A DNA stretch of 37,021 bases, from positions 1 through 37,021 of the forward strand of contig NZ_JAAFHA010000034.1 in assembly GCF_010365055.1 (NCBI RefSeq), written 5' to 3'. Made by a program: the position numbers and the translations under genes. The stretch comes from Rhodoferax sp. (lineage in GTDB: Bacteria; Pseudomonadota; Gammaproteobacteria; Burkholderiales; Burkholderiaceae_C). Below the pieces are notes generated by a model. That model had not been told where the DNA came from, made no database searches, and worked only from the letters and a program-made list of their open reading frames with translations. Below are positions 6,976 through 14,748 of this stretch, in pieces; the first letter of the stretch is position 1, and every line of letters starts with the position of its first letter.

Positions 6976-7397
6976 GTTTTGTTCTGGATGCGTCTGTGGC
7001 ACTGCTCTGGTTGGTGCCTCAAACCAATCCGGCAGGCGTCGATTACGCCAGTGCGGCGCTCAAGGCATTAAAGGAATCGCAAGCCATTGCGCCCTCGCTG
7101 ATGACTCTTGAAATAGCCAATGTTGTCGCGAAGCTTGAATTAAAGGGGCTTGTGGCTGAAGCAGACTCGCAACGCTTCATTGCGCTCTTGGGGCGGCTCA
7201 ACATAGTGACCGATCAAGCGACGGCGCCGCACGCCTTGGGCGATACCCTGAATCTTGCCAGGCGCTATAAGCTATCGGCCTACGATGCGGCCTATTTGGA
7301 ACTGGCGCTGCGCGCGGGCCTGCCGCTGGCAACGCTTGATGCCAATCTGGCGAAGGCAGCCACAACCGCGGGCGTTCCGATCTTCGGCATGCACTGA
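6972..7397 (+). CDS. vapC: VapC-type PIN-domain ribonuclease toxin
   Basis: A 141-residue PIN-domain protein, the toxin partner of the upstream Phd-type antitoxin. The expected acidic metal-binding residues are visible: Asp6 (VLDAS), Glu47 (TLEIAN), Asp105 (AYDAAYLELA) and Asp123 (TLDANL), so the nuclease site looks complete. VapC toxins are Mg-dependent endoribonucleases that block translation by cutting specific RNAs; the target here cannot be predicted. The start overlaps the antitoxin stop by four bases. The large GGDEF gene follows after 69 bases and may share the transcript. Confidence 0.9.
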   Translation: MSFVLDASVALLWLVPQTNPAGVDYASAALKALKESQAIAPSLMTLEIANVVAKLELKGLVAEADSQRFIALLGRLNIVTDQATAPHALGDTLNLARRYKLSAYDAAYLELALRAGLPLATLDANLAKAATTAGVPIFGMH

Positions 7398-7466
7398 TAC
7401 GGCAGTGCAGCCGCTACCCGGTTCCGGCCTCAGAATCCACTTAGCCATAAAACCCAGGGAGCACCC

Positions 7467-10031
7467 ATGGATCTGTTCGCCCTCAACGACGAAGTCGATC
7501 TGCTTGAGCGCAGCTTGGCGGCGCTTCATGGGACGTCAAGACTTGCCCCGCTGGTCACGCTGGCCTGGCATCTGCGCCAGCGTGACTGTGCGCGGGCGCT
7601 GGCACTGGCCGACGAAGCGCAAGCCTTGCTGGCACTCTCGGCGCAGGGCCGCGAGTCGCAACGACTCGCGGCCCGACTGATGCTGCTGCGCGCCGAAGTC
7701 AAGTTGATGTTCGCCGACTTGCCCGCCGCGCAGCAACTGGGCCAAGCTGCCATGACAGCCTTTGCGGGCGTGCAGGACCCGCTGGGCCAGGGTGATGTGA
7801 GCTGGTTGCGGGCCTCGATTGCGACTGATCGGGGCGATGGCGATCAAATCACGGCGTGTTTGAATCAGGCGCTCATCCACTACCGGGCCGGTGGCGACCT
7901 GCTGCGCACGGATGCAGCCCTGGCGCGCAGCCTGATCTATGCGGCATTTCGCGACCCGGCGGTCACCGCCGTGCGCCTGCAGCACCAGTTTCCGGCGAAC
8001 CTGATGCGTGCGGCTGGCGTCACACCCTGGGTTGAGACGGCCCAAGCCAACGTCGCGGGCCTGACCAACGACCCGGGCCGCTCCATCCGGCATGATCTGG
8101 CGGCCTACCACGGTGCGCTTGACATCGGCCAGATCCGCGCCGCGCTGGTATCGGTCAATAACGCCGTCGAAGCCTTCACCCTCCTGGGCGACCTGGATGC
8201 CGCCCTGGAATGGATGGAAAGCGCCCTGGCCCTGGCGCGCAGCACCGGCTGGCCGGCCAGTGTCGGGGTCTGTCTGATGCAAATGGGCGACGTGATGCGC
8301 CTGATGACACGCCATGATGAGGCCAAGCGTTATCTCCAGGAAGCCTTGGTGGTGATGGCACCCGTGGCGGGATCACGCAACTATGAACAGGTGCTGGGTA
8401 ACCTGGGGCAACTGGCGTTGGACATGGGTGATTTCGCCGCCGCACTCGCCTGGTTTTCCCAGTTTGAGGAACACGTTCAAGCACACCAGGCGCCTGATCT
8501 GCTGATCAAGGCCTGGCGCGGCCAAGCCAGTTCCCTGTTTCACCTGGGCCGCCCGGATGAGGCCAGCGTCAAAGCCCAAGCGGCGTTAGCGCTGGCGCGC
8601 GAGCACGGCAATGCCGAGGGGCAAATTCAGGCGCTGCGCATCCTGGCAAAGGTGCAGTCGACCGACAGCGCGACCACGCTGGACTACCTGAATCAGGCCC
8701 TGGAGGTTGCTGCCACGATCGACGGCTACAGCGCCGCCCCGGGACTGCTGTACCAGGTGGCTGCGGCCGATGCGGCCAGTGGCAACTTTCGCGCGGCCTA
8801 CGACAACGCGCTGGCCGCGAACGCAGCACGCAACAGGATGCACAGCGAGGAAGCGCAAAAGCGGGTGCTGGCGATGCAGATCCGCCAGCAACTGGAGCGC
8901 GCCCGCTCTGAAACAGAGACCCATCGGCAACTCGCAGCCACCCTGAAAGAAACCGCCGCCACGCTCGAAACGCTGGGCGTCATCGGGCGTGAAATTACCG
9001 CCAGTCTGGACGCACAGGCGGTGTTTGAGGCGCTGCACGCCCACGTCAACCGCTTGCTCGACGCCACCTTTTTTGCCGTTTATCTGCTCGCCCCTGATCA
9101 CAAGTCGCTGGGCACGGCCTTCGGCATTGAGGCCGGTGCGCCCTTGCCGGTCAGCACAGTGGCACTGGATCATCCGACCTCGATGTTTGCCCGTTGCGCC
9201 CGTGAGCGCCAGGAGGTCATGATCGGGCGGGAGCCGGGCGTGGCCGACCCGAACCTCATTCCAGGCACGCTGCCCTGCCTGAGTCAGCTTTGCTTTCCGC
9301 TGATCGCCGGAGAACGGCTGCTGGGGGCGATATCGGTTCAGTCGCCGCGCGCGCAGGCCTATGGTGAGCGTGAGCATGCCATTTTTCGCACCCTGTGCGC
9401 CTACGGTGCGATTGCGCTGGACAACGCCAGCGCCTATGACGTGGCGCATGCCGCCCAGAAGCGGGCCGATCAGGCGCTGGTCGAGTTGCGTCAAACCCAG
9501 ACCCAGTTGTTGGCGCAAAACCGGCAGCTCGAACGACTCTCGATCACCGATCAACTGACCGGCCTGTACAACCGCCTGCAACTCGATCGAACGCTGGAAG
9601 AAGAACGTTTGCGCCATCTGCGCTACGCGAGCAACGTGTGCGTGCTGCTGCTCGACATTGACCGCTTCAAGTCGATCAACGACAGGTTCGGACATTTGGT
9701 CGGCGATCAGGTCTTGATCGGCATCGGCCACATCTTGCAAACCAATGTGCGTGAAGTGGATGTGGTGGGACGTTGGGGTGGCGAAGAGTTCCTGGTGATT
9801 TGCCGTGAAACGGCGATGGAAGGCGCGCTGCTGTTGGCCGAGAAACTGCGAACGGCCATTGAGGCGCATGAATTTGAGCAAGTCGGCACCCAATCAGTCA
9901 GTTTGGGGGTTGCCATGTTGCGCCAGGGCGACACGGTGACGCAAACCATCGCCCGCGCCGACGCTGCCCTGTACCGAGCCAAAGACGCTGGCCGTAATCG
10001 GGTCGAAGGTGGCGAACACACGCTGGCGTGA
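7467..10031 (+). CDS. TPR/GAF-domain diguanylate cyclase
   Basis: An 854-residue cytoplasmic signalling protein with no membrane segment. Residues about 1-460 form helical TPR-like repeats of the kind seen in large signalling proteins (ALEWMESALALAR, DEAKRYLQEALVVM, DFAAALAWFSQFE). A coiled-coil linker (about 460-500) leads to a GAF domain (about 505-655), and a second coiled coil precedes the GGDEF domain (about 690-850). The active-site motif is GGEEF (771-775), and an inhibitory RxxD site (REVD, 762-765) lies five residues before it, so cyclic-di-GMP synthesis with product inhibition is expected. GGGAGC precedes the ATG at good spacing. The gene is part of the block that splits imuAB from dnaE2; a link to SOS mutagenesis is not shown by sequence. 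Confidence 0.9.
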   Translation: MDLFALNDEVDLLERSLAALHGTSRLAPLVTLAWHLRQRDCARALALADEAQALLALSAQGRESQRLAARLMLLRAEVKLMFADLPAAQQLGQAAMTAFAGVQDPLGQGDVSWLRASIATDRGDGDQITACLNQALIHYRAGGDLLRTDAALARSLIYAAFRDPAVTAVRLQHQFPANLMRAAGVTPWVETAQANVAGLTNDPGRSIRHDLAAYHGALDIGQIRAALVSVNNAVEAFTLLGDLDAALEWMESALALARSTGWPASVGVCLMQMGDVMRLMTRHDEAKRYLQEALVVMAPVAGSRNYEQVLGNLGQLALDMGDFAAALAWFSQFEEHVQAHQAPDLLIKAWRGQASSLFHLGRPDEASVKAQAALALAREHGNAEGQIQALRILAKVQSTDSATTLDYLNQALEVAATIDGYSAAPGLLYQVAAADAASGNFRAAYDNALAANAARNRMHSEEAQKRVLAMQIRQQLERARSETETHRQLAATLKETAATLETLGVIGREITASLDAQAVFEALHAHVNRLLDATFFAVYLLAPDHKSLGTAFGIEAGAPLPVSTVALDHPTSMFARCARERQEVMIGREPGVADPNLIPGTLPCLSQLCFPLIAGERLLGAISVQSPRAQAYGEREHAIFRTLCAYGAIALDNASAYDVAHAAQKRADQALVELRQTQTQLLAQNRQLERLSITDQLTGLYNRLQLDRTLEEERLRHLRYASNVCVLLLDIDRFKSINDRFGHLVGDQVLIGIGHILQTNVREVDVVGRWGGEEFLVICRETAMEGALLLAEKLRTAIEAHEFEQVGTQSVSLGVAMLRQGDTVTQTIARADAALYRAKDAGRNRVEGGEHTLA

Positions 10032-10047
10032 GTCGCACGCCCAGCGG

Positions 10048-11421
10048 TCAGGCAAACAGGCCATGCAAATACCAGTGCGCATCGGCATCAGCGCCCTGCC
10101 CCACCCCTGCAGCCACGCCCGCCCCGGCGCTGCCTTGCCCGCTCAGGCGCTCACGGTAAATCCAGAGCAAGCCCAGGCGTTCGCTGCGGGCCAGAAAATA
10201 GTCGCGCAAGGCGCAGTCGCTGGCCTCCCACCAACCGGCCTCCAGCCGCTGTGGACCGGCCACCAGCGTCAGGGGTCCGTGGTGCTGGGGCCGCTGCTGG
10301 TGCAGCGCGAGTGGGCGCGCCGTGGCCAGCAGCCAGCTTGGATAAAGCACCGAACTATTTACATCATTTAGGGATCTAGCCCCCGTACTACCTGCGTAAG
10401 AAGCTATTAATTGTGCAGCACTCACCGCCGGTTGCCAGACCTGCATTTTTTCGGGCCGGTGCTCAGAACACGGCCGCATCTGCAACACCTGCTGCGCGCC
10501 CAGGCGGGCACTGAGCCGCTCCAGCAACTGCTGCAGACCATCGCCCGGGCGGCGCGCATCGGGCAACAAACTGGCCGTTTCACCTGCCAGTTTTTGCGTC
10601 TCCAGCGTGCGCAGGCACAAGGTATGCACTGGCGCGGGCAAGGTGACTTGTGCCAGCTGTTCGCCCGCCAGGCGCAGCAAATGGGCGGTATCGCCGCTCG
10701 GTTCAAAGCTGCGCAGCACCAGTTGGCCCTGGGGCGCGGTGTTGCGCCGCTCATCCATCTGCCAGCGCAGCTCCAGCGCCAGCACGCCCCGATGCCGCAG
10801 TTGCAGCCAGCGCTGCAACTGCGCCAGCAAGCGGCGCGCGCCAAACAGCAGCGCCGGTGCGGATTCAACCTGGGCGCCCAGTTCCAGCGTGGCTTCAAAC
10901 ACCTCGGGCAGCGCCAGCCAGGGGTAAACGTCGGGCGCCGCGCCATAGGCCTGGTCCAGCGCTGCCAGCAGGGGCGCGCCAAAGCGCCGTGCCACGCCGC
11001 CCCGCGGGAGCGCGCGCAGTTGGCCCCAGTGGCTGCAGCCGATCCGCTCTAACGTGGCCAGATGGGCGCGCGCTGCTGCCAGCGTGTGCAGCGGCAGATC
11101 GTCGGGCAGTGTGCGCGCCAAGACGGGGTCCTGGAGCCGCGCATAAGCTACCAAAGACGTAGCGCCTTGTGAATACTGGACGGGGGCTAGCGGCTTATTT
11201 GATGTATAAATTTGACGCAGCAGCGCCCGCTTGCCCCCCCACAGGCGCTCACTGGCCGACACCTCCAGCAGCAACGCATCTTCGAGCCGCGCGACCTTGG
11301 GCGTGTACTGCAGCGCCCATTGCGCCAAGGCGAGCAGCGCATTGGGTGACTCATCGGCTGCGCTGCCGGTTGCGCGGGTCCAGACGGCATCAAGCCTCGG
11401 TTGCAAGGCAATCCAGTGCAT
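10048..11421 (-). CDS. imuB: ImuB, Y-family polymerase-like mutasome subunit
   Basis: A 457-residue ImuB, the catalytically inactive Y-family-like hub that links ImuA and DnaE2 to the beta clamp during SOS mutagenesis. Family signatures include MHWIALQPRLDAVW at the start, RLEDALLLEVSASERLWGG, RPEKMQVWQP, and the C-terminal WYLHGLFA. The frame opens at 11484, but the ATG at 11421 has a perfect AGGAG at the right spacing and gives the family N-terminus; it overlaps the imuA end by about 32 bases, so the two are coupled. Two recurring patches interrupt it, at residues about 76-87 (antisense) and 339-350 (sense). The gene that should follow, dnaE2, has been displaced 3.5 kb downstream. Confidence 0.92.
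   Translation of the reverse strand: MHWIALQPRLDAVWTRATGSAADESPNALLALAQWALQYTPKVARLEDALLLEVSASERLWGGKRALLRQIYTSNKPLAPVQYSQGATSLVAYARLQDPVLARTLPDDLPLHTLAAARAHLATLERIGCSHWGQLRALPRGGVARRFGAPLLAALDQAYGAAPDVYPWLALPEVFEATLELGAQVESAPALLFGARRLLAQLQRWLQLRHRGVLALELRWQMDERRNTAPQGQLVLRSFEPSGDTAHLLRLAGEQLAQVTLPAPVHTLCLRTLETQKLAGETASLLPDARRPGDGLQQLLERLSARLGAQQVLQMRPCSEHRPEKMQVWQPAVSAAQLIASYAGSTGARSLNDVNSSVLYPSWLLATARPLALHQQRPQHHGPLTLVAGPQRLEAGWWEASDCALRDYFLARSERLGLLWIYRERLSGQGSAGAGVAAGVGQGADADAHWYLHGLFA
10372..10405 (-). repeat. AGC-N18-GGGGGCT patch, copy 3 (in imuB, sense)
   Basis: On the minus strand AGCTTCTTACGCA starts at 10405, and GGGGGCTAGATCC starts 21 bases on. AATTAAT precedes it and CTAAATGATG follows. 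It is read in frame as I-A-S-Y-A-G-S-T-G-A-R-S, in a variable part of ImuB ahead of PSWLL. Confidence 0.75.
11161..11194 (+). repeat. AGC-N18-GGGGGCT patch, copy 4 (in imuB, antisense)
   Basis: AGCGCCTTGTGAA at 11161 is followed 21 bases later by GGGGGCTAGCGGC (11182) and then TTATTTGATG. The orientation is opposite to imuB. The local imuB codons (TSNKPLAPVQYSQGATSL) are unlike the GC-rich codons on either side. Confidence 0.6.
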
Positions 11422-12235
11422 GAGCGCTCTCCTTTCTGGCACCGAGCGTTTGAGCAGGCTTTGCAAGCGTTGGCTGACCATCAACCGCAGCCGGTCCGGC
11501 CTGCGGGCGCTCAGCCCGCAAAGCCAGCAACACCGCCAGGCTGGCAGGGCGGGCCGGGAGCACCAGGGTGCGCGCCAGCGGCGCGCCGCGGCGTTTGAGA
11601 ATCTGCACTTGCAAGGCGTCGTTCGTCACATCGCCCCCCGCAAACGCAGTCATCAGATCGGCACTACTTGCGTCGACTGCCGCTGCGATGGTGGGTGCAC
11701 CGCCCAGCAGCAGGCGCAGCACGGCGGGCGAGGACTCGCTTTGCGCCCCAGACGGTCGCAGCACAAACAGGAGCTTGCTGTGGGTCTGGGCGGCAAGTTG
11801 CAAACGCCGCAGTTGCTCGGCCCGCACCTGCGGCAACCAGGCCAGCACGGCGCCCACCTCGCCGCAGCGCAGCGCCTGCTCGGCGGCCCACAGTCGTTGC
11901 GCCGGCATGGCGGCGCCCACCCACAGCAGCCGCCGGGCATCCAGGCCTTGCGCCGCCAGCCCGGGGCCAAACGGTACATGCGGCGGGCCCACCAGCACCA
12001 GCGGGCCGGGGCGGTGCGCCAAGGCCGGCAGCAACAGGCGCCACTCCTGGCAGACACCGGGCGGCTGCAAGATTTCACAGAGAGCGCCGACCGGCCAACC
12101 GCCGCCAGGCAACTCGGAGTCGAGCGCGCCGTGGCCGCTGGCAAGCGTGGCCCCGCAAGCGCCGGCCAGCGCATCAGCGCGCCAGACGGCGGCGCCAAAG
12201 TCAAGAGAGGCAACAGACAGGGAACGCGGCGACAT
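11390..12235 (-). CDS. imuA: ImuA, RecA-like mutasome accessory protein
   Basis: A 281-residue ImuA/SulA-like protein, distantly related to RecA, needed with ImuB and DnaE2 for damage-induced mutagenesis. The family region ELPGGGWPVGALCEIL corresponds to a degenerate nucleotide-binding loop, followed by LLPALAHRPGPLVLVGPP. The frame extends to 12322, but that would place the start upstream of a perfect LexA box (12266-12281); the ATG at 12235 gives MSPRSLSVASLDFG and puts the box about 30 bp upstream. The 3' end overlaps imuB. It is transcribed divergently from the MlaE-like permease. No recurring patch was found within it. Confidence 0.9.
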   Translation of the reverse strand: MSPRSLSVASLDFGAAVWRADALAGACGATLASGHGALDSELPGGGWPVGALCEILQPPGVCQEWRLLLPALAHRPGPLVLVGPPHVPFGPGLAAQGLDARRLLWVGAAMPAQRLWAAEQALRCGEVGAVLAWLPQVRAEQLRRLQLAAQTHSKLLFVLRPSGAQSESSPAVLRLLLGGAPTIAAAVDASSADLMTAFAGGDVTNDALQVQILKRRGAPLARTLVLPARPASLAVLLALRAERPQAGPAAVDGQPTLAKPAQTLGARKESAHALDCLATEA

Positions 12236-12265
12236 GGCAAATTTCTGAAAATAGACGACAAATAA

Positions 12266-12281
12266 CTGTATGTATAAACAG
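12266..12281 (-). promoter_or_regulatory. LexA box of imuAB
   Basis: CTGT-ATGTATAA-ACAG is an exact CTGT-N8-ACAG SOS box 30 bp upstream of imuA. TATACT-like sequence on the minus strand overlaps it and could be part of the promoter. The position relative to the start is almost the same as for the dnaE2 box. Confidence 0.9.
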
Positions 12282-12347
12282 TATAGTGAATTGCCTGGTT
12301 TGCGTGTTGTTGATTCAGTCACACATCGGGCTCGTTATCATCCGGCC

Positions 12348-13235
12348 ATGCCGACCCGCTCCAGCACCCACCTTGACAGCGCCGCCTGGGGCCGGGCCCT
12401 GCTGCGCGGAGCAGCCAGTTGGTGGCACATGATTCACCTGGGCGCCATCGTGCTGGTGCTGGCCCTGTCACCCTCCACCTACAACCGCGCCAACCGTGCC
12501 ATGACCTCGCGCCATATCTATGCCAGCACCTGGCAGGTACTGCCCTGGTTCACGGCCATGGCCGCCCTGTTCAGCCTGGTGCTGATCCGCATCGTGGTGG
12601 TGACGGCGCTGAGCTACGGCCTGTCGCAATACGCCCTGCAGATGGTGGTGCGGGTGCTGGTGCTGGAGCTCATTCCGCTGTCGGCGGCCTTGTTTGTGGC
12701 GCTGCGCGCCGGCATGACGTTTAACGCGCATGCCAACGCTCAGCAAGCTCATGAAGATTTCACCGCGCCCCCTGAGCCTGGCCTGTCGCGTTCTGGCGCC
12801 CCCATTGAGAGGTCTGGACCCGCAGAGCCGGAACGGAAATTGCGTCTTCGTCAGGTCGAATCAATTGGCATCACCCGTCTGCGCGCGGATGTGGTGCCGC
12901 GCGTGATGGCGGGCGCTTTTTCGGTGCTGACGCTGGCCATGATCAACAGTGTGATTGTGCTGGTGCTGGCCTACCTCACGGTCTACGGCTTGTCACCCTG
13001 GGGCTTGCCGGGCTACACGCGCACCGTCGGCCAGGTGTTCGACCTGTCCGTCACGTTGGGTTTTGCCCTCAAAACCATCTTCTTCAGTCTGGCCGTGGCG
13101 GTGGTGCCGATGGCCGCCAGTCTGGAAGCGGCGCGCGAAAACGCCCGCACCAACGGCGTGCAGCCCGGTGCCGCGCGCCTGTTTTTGGTCCTGTTATTGA
13201 TCGAGGCCGCCTCGCTGGCGGTGAAGTACATCTAA
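12348..13235 (+). CDS. MlaE-like ABC transporter permease (lipid transport family)
   Basis: A 295-residue inner-membrane protein of the MlaE/YrbE permease family, which works with MCE-domain proteins to move phospholipids or other hydrophobic molecules across the envelope. Five hydrophobic segments are visible. The family stretch LELIPLSAALFVALRAGM is followed, where MlaE usually has its cytoplasmic coupling segment, by a charged proline-rich insertion (about residues 128-170, including APPEPGLSRSGAPIERSGP) before IGITRLRADVVPRVMAG. I chose the ATG at 12348 because the longer frame from 12270 begins inside the imuA LexA box. An MCE gene follows after 11 bases. No ATPase gene, normally needed to energise this permease, is adjacent. 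Confidence 0.82.
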   Translation: MPTRSSTHLDSAAWGRALLRGAASWWHMIHLGAIVLVLALSPSTYNRANRAMTSRHIYASTWQVLPWFTAMAALFSLVLIRIVVVTALSYGLSQYALQMVVRVLVLELIPLSAALFVALRAGMTFNAHANAQQAHEDFTAPPEPGLSRSGAPIERSGPAEPERKLRLRQVESIGITRLRADVVPRVMAGAFSVLTLAMINSVIVLVLAYLTVYGLSPWGLPGYTRTVGQVFDLSVTLGFALKTIFFSLAVAVVPMAASLEAARENARTNGVQPGAARLFLVLLLIEAASLAVKYI

Positions 13236-13246
13236 GCTCACATCGT

Positions 13247-14227
13247 ATGGAACCGCAATCCCCGCCCTCATCCTCCGCCGACGCGCCGCCTGCGGCGACC
13301 GTCGCCCATGTCGAGTTCAAGGCCATCCTGCTGCTGGCCCTGGTCACCACCGTGATCTGCGGTTTTTTGTTGTATGTGATGGTCGCGCGCGGCGTGTTCG
13401 AGAAAACCCAGCAGTTGGTGCTTATTGCCGACGACTCCGAAGGGGTCATCGTCGGCATGGACCTCACCTTCTCGGGCTTTCCGATCGGCCGCGTGCGGCG
13501 CATCGAGTTGGCCGCCGACGGCAAGGCACGCATGGTGATCGACGTGCCGCTCAAGGACGCGCCCTGGCTGCGTACATCGAGCATCTTCACCATGGAACGC
13601 AGCATGGTGGGCGAAACCCGCCTGCGCGCCTTCAGCGGCATCTTGAGCGACCCGCTCTTGCCCGCCGATGCCGAGCGCACGGTGCTGCGCGGCGACACCA
13701 ACGCCGAGATCCCGCGCATCGTGGCATCTACCCGCGCGCTGTTGGAAAACCTGGAGAACATGACCGGGGCGGAGTCTGCGATCAACACCAGCCTGGGTCA
13801 TTTAAAGACAGTCAGCGAACGCTTGACCGGCCGCTACGGCATGCTCAGCGGCGTGATGGGCAGCGAGGACAACGCCAAAAAAATCATTGCCACGCTGGAC
13901 CACGCCAACGCGCTGCTGGCCAAAGCCGATCAGCGCATTTTTGGCGCCAAGGGCGTGATGGACAGCACCCAGGCCGCCGTGGATGGCTCGCAGGCGGCCA
14001 TCCGGGAACTCACCGGCGTCTTGACCGACGCCCGCGCCAGCCTGAAAAAAGTGGATGCGGTGCTGGCCGAAGCCCAGGCCGTGGGCGCCAACGCGCGCGT
14101 CGCCAGCGCCGACCTGGGTGCGCTGCGCGCCGAGGTCGAGATCAGCCTGCGCAAGGTGACGCAACTGGTGGACGAGGTGAACCGCAAATGGCCGTTTGCC
14201 CGGGAGACGGAGATTAAATTGCCATGA
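13247..14227 (+). CDS. MCE-domain (MlaD family) substrate-binding protein
   Basis: A 326-residue membrane-anchored protein: a short cytoplasmic N-terminus, one membrane helix (about 23-47, ILLLALVTTVICGFLLYVMV), an MCE domain (about 50-135, with LTFSGFPIGRVRRIEL) and a long helical, probably coiled-coil C-terminal region (about 160-315). Such proteins form hexameric rings or tubes in the periplasm that bind hydrophobic substrates for the MlaE-type permease. It is 11 bases downstream of the permease, clearly one operon. The specific lipid cannot be predicted. A foldback repeat follows it, and a lipoprotein gene lies 520 bases further on. Confidence 0.85.
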   Translation: MEPQSPPSSSADAPPAATVAHVEFKAILLLALVTTVICGFLLYVMVARGVFEKTQQLVLIADDSEGVIVGMDLTFSGFPIGRVRRIELAADGKARMVIDVPLKDAPWLRTSSIFTMERSMVGETRLRAFSGILSDPLLPADAERTVLRGDTNAEIPRIVASTRALLENLENMTGAESAINTSLGHLKTVSERLTGRYGMLSGVMGSEDNAKKIIATLDHANALLAKADQRIFGAKGVMDSTQAAVDGSQAAIRELTGVLTDARASLKKVDAVLAEAQAVGANARVASADLGALRAEVEISLRKVTQLVDEVNRKWPFARETEIKLP

Positions 14228-14283
14228 GGGGGTTTTCTTGTTTTTGGGGTTTTCGCTAGTCTTTTGTTTATTGCTGACGCATG

Positions 14284-14653
14284 TATTTCCCCCTCTCCCC
14301 CAGCCCCTCTCCACCCCCGCCGGGGCGGAAAGGGGAGCTAACAACCACATTTGGCCAACTTTTTAAAGGCGGGAAAGAAGTGGATCGGACGCGCGCTGGT
14401 CTCAAAGTGGCGGCAGGGCATTGACAGGTCGGTCACCTATGTTGGGCTGGGCTTGTTTTCAGTTCAGGCTTGGGCTGCGAGCGTTCAACCCAGACTCAAT
14501 TGACTGGATCGGTTCGTTCATGGGTTACCGTCACTTTGAGGCCAGCGCGCAATCAAGAACCAGTTTCCCACCTTAAAAGACGCGGCCAAATGAAGCCCCC
14601 CTTTTCCGCCCGGCGGGGCGGGAGAGGGGTTGGGGGAGTGAGTGGGGGAAAAG
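14284..14653. repeat. 370-bp foldback element with about 130-bp inverted arms
   Basis: In the 521-base gap between the MCE gene and the lipoprotein gene, 14284-14412 is an inverted copy of 14525-14653, at roughly three-quarters identity by eye. Matching blocks include CTCTCCCCCAGCCCCTCTCC against its complement near 14618-14640, CATTTGGCC (14348) against GGCCAAATG (14584), and GCGCGCTGGTCTCAAAGTGG against CACTTTGAGGCCAGCGCGC. The middle, about 110 bases, has no convincing gene. No transposase or clear target duplication is seen. It could be a MITE-like or BIME-like mobile repeat, and as RNA it would form a long hairpin. The remainder to 14748 shows no gene. Confidence 0.78.
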
Positions 14654-14748
14654 AAAGTTCAAAATTGAAACCCGGTCAAGGCCACGGCCAATGGAATCGT
14701 CGTGAATGAAAAAATGAAAGTAGCGAATTCTGATCAATCAGGTAAAAA

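Noticed and set aside
12270..12347. Longer start for the MlaE-like permease at 12270
   Set aside because: The codon lies inside the imuA LexA box, and the extra 26 residues precede the normal N-terminal region.
14470..14709. 79-codon plus-strand frame within the 370-bp foldback element
   Set aside because: It is read through an inverted repeat arm, is Gly/Ser/Arg-rich, and has no family resemblance or initiation signal.
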